From contig DLOL01000090.1 of the NCBI GenBank assembly GCA_002478485.1, forward strand, positions 4,561 through 20,425: a DNA stretch of 15,865 bases, read 5' to 3'. The translations under genes were made by a program, and so were the position numbers. Positions 13,844 to 15,865 of the stretch are shown piece by piece. Position 1 is the first letter of the stretch. The number at the start of each line of letters is the position of its first letter. This stretch comes from Eubacteriaceae bacterium UBA7485. Its GTDB lineage: Bacteria; Bacillota; Clostridia; Eubacteriales; Eubacteriaceae. The notes under the pieces were generated by a model, which did no database searches, was not told the DNA's origin, and saw nothing but the letters and a program-made list of their open reading frames with translations.

Positions 13844-14821
13844 GTGAAGATTTATCACTTTGACACGGAATACGGTTTTACAACTGTTTATTCAAAAACA
13901 GACCTTCATGGGGATGATCTGAAGACAGCCCTGGGACCTGTCGCTTTGGCTTTAGGTTTTTTTGACGGAATCCATTTAGGTCATCAAAGGCTGTTAAGTG
14001 AATGTGAGAGCCTTGCAACAAGAACAGATGCAAGAAGTGGACTTTTAAGCTTTGACAGACATCCTTTAATGGAGATTTTTCCCAGGTATGCTCCTTTCCT
14101 TCTTATGACCAATGAGGAAAAGGCTGAAAAAGCACTTGAATTTGGAATGGATTATGTCATCTTTCTTCCTTTTTCAAATAAATTAAGAAAACTTTCGCCC
14201 GATGATTTTATCTTTTCCCTCTTGTTATCAGTCTTTGATCTAAGAGGAGTGGTTTGTGGATTTAATTATTCGTTTGGCTATAAAGGGAAGGGAAATGCTG
14301 AAGAACTGAAACGTGTTCTTGCCAAGAAAAATATTCCTGTCATTATCAGTCCCGCTTTAAACTCGGAAGGAAGAACGGTAAGCAGTACGGTAATCAGAGA
14401 GCTTCTTGAAACCGGAGATGTACAAAGTGCCCAGGAGCTTCTCGGAAGAGCCTATGCATTAAACGGCACGATTCAACAGGGAAAGCATCTTGGAAGACAG
14501 TACAAGATTCCAACGGCTAATTTAAAAACAGATACTCTTAAAATCATGCCGAAATCGGGCGTTTACTTCACGCGTATTACCGTAGATGGAAAGTCTTATG
14601 ACGGACTTACAAACCTCGGACATAATCCGACTTTTAAAGATCATCCCTATTCGATTGAGACTTATATTTACGATTTTAATGAAGACATTTATGGAAAACC
14701 GGTCAAACTGGAGTTCTTAAAGCGAATTCGCTCGGATATGAAATTTGATTCAGTCGATGCTCTGTTCAAACAAATTCACTCTGATATCATAAAATGCAAT
14801 ATGCTTTACCGAAATCCATGA
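13844..14821 (+). CDS. ribF: bifunctional riboflavin kinase / FAD synthetase
   Basis: RibF phosphorylates riboflavin to FMN and adenylates FMN to FAD. The 325-aa protein has the nucleotidyltransferase domain first, with GFFDGIHLGH (38-47), the central GFNYSFGYKGKGN region and the SSTVIRELL motif. The C-terminal kinase domain begins with NGTIQQGKHLGRQYKIPTANL from residue 207, followed by NLGHNPTF (from 257), the catalytic-region Glu272 in SIETYIYDF and VKLEFLKRIR. Both halves look complete. GTG 13844 is immediately after the truB stop, with AAGGAGGG 7 nt upstream. No clear GC-rich terminator follows. Confidence 0.97.
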   Translation: MKIYHFDTEYGFTTVYSKTDLHGDDLKTALGPVALALGFFDGIHLGHQRLLSECESLATRTDARSGLLSFDRHPLMEIFPRYAPFLLMTNEEKAEKALEFGMDYVIFLPFSNKLRKLSPDDFIFSLLLSVFDLRGVVCGFNYSFGYKGKGNAEELKRVLAKKNIPVIISPALNSEGRTVSSTVIRELLETGDVQSAQELLGRAYALNGTIQQGKHLGRQYKIPTANLKTDTLKIMPKSGVYFTRITVDGKSYDGLTNLGHNPTFKDHPYSIETYIYDFNEDIYGKPVKLEFLKRIRSDMKFDSVDALFKQIHSDIIKCNMLYRNP

Positions 14822-14854
14822 TTGAAACGGATTTGTCAACGCATAAACTTTTCT

Positions 14855-14878
14855 CTTGTTTTAGTCAGTAAAAACAAG
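14855..14878. promoter_or_regulatory. operator-like inverted repeat over the -35 of the LacI-family gene
   Basis: CTTGTTTT (14855-14862) and AAAACAAG (14871-14878) are exact reverse complements around an 8-bp centre. An inner symmetry, TTTTA-GTCAG-TAAAA, is also present. It covers the -35 and spacer of the predicted promoter, so it is a good candidate for autoregulation. Confidence 0.5.
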
Positions 14879-14879
14879 T

Positions 14880-14884
<5 letters not shown>
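14856..14884 (+). promoter_or_regulatory. promoter of the LacI-family gene
   Basis: TTGTTT (14856-14861), 17 bp, TAAAAT (14879-14884, 5/6). A start near 14891 would leave a leader of about 26 nt. Confidence 0.5.

Positions 14885-15865
<981 letters not shown>

Overview
The window is a Bacillota (Firmicutes) chromosome segment made almost entirely of plus-strand housekeeping genes. The evidence is a SAM-I riboswitch with intrinsic terminator on metK, strong AGGAGG-type ribosome binding sites, TTG and GTG starts, and the conserved rimP-nusA-ylxR-infB-rbfA-truB-ribF order. UGA is used as stop and UGG as Trp, so it is not a UGA-Trp Mollicute. Moderate GC, loss of ylxQ and ylxP, and pyrH-frr sitting next to rimP suggest a reduced lineage such as Erysipelotrichia. 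That placement is an inference.

Layout. 1-729: 3' part of an alpha/beta hydrolase. 702-2106: inverted repeats, promoter, SAM-I riboswitch and metK. 2154-2449: a one-gene transcription unit for an unknown 62-aa protein. 2469-4240: ftsE-ftsX with a possible upstream ORF and a terminator. 4241-4763: AT-rich spacer, then a second isolated small gene (64 aa) with a structured leader and terminator. 4897-5160: a third small gene of unknown function (87 aa). 5176-6519: pyrH-frr with a strong promoter. 6543-6728: a structured region with a terminator-like hairpin. 6729-11901: rimP-nusA-ylxR-infB-rbfA, closed by a strong terminator. 11949-14821: nrnA-truB-ribF, more AT-rich and tightly coupled. 14855-15865: operator-like palindromes and the 5' part of a LacI-family repressor that runs off the window.

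How the genes work together. Most encode core functions: S-adenosylmethionine supply (MetK), septal peptidoglycan hydrolase control (FtsEX), pyrimidine nucleotide supply (PyrH), ribosome recycling (Frr), ribosome maturation (RimP, RbfA), transcription elongation and termination (NusA), initiation (IF2), nano-RNA and pAp turnover (NrnA), tRNA U55 modification (TruB) and FMN/FAD synthesis (RibF).

No defence island, CRISPR array, tRNA, rRNA or insertion sequence was seen. The least explained material is the three small genes between core genes, the short ORF ending in the ftsE start codon, the paired inverted repeats at the metK promoter, and the structured leaders before rimP and nusA.
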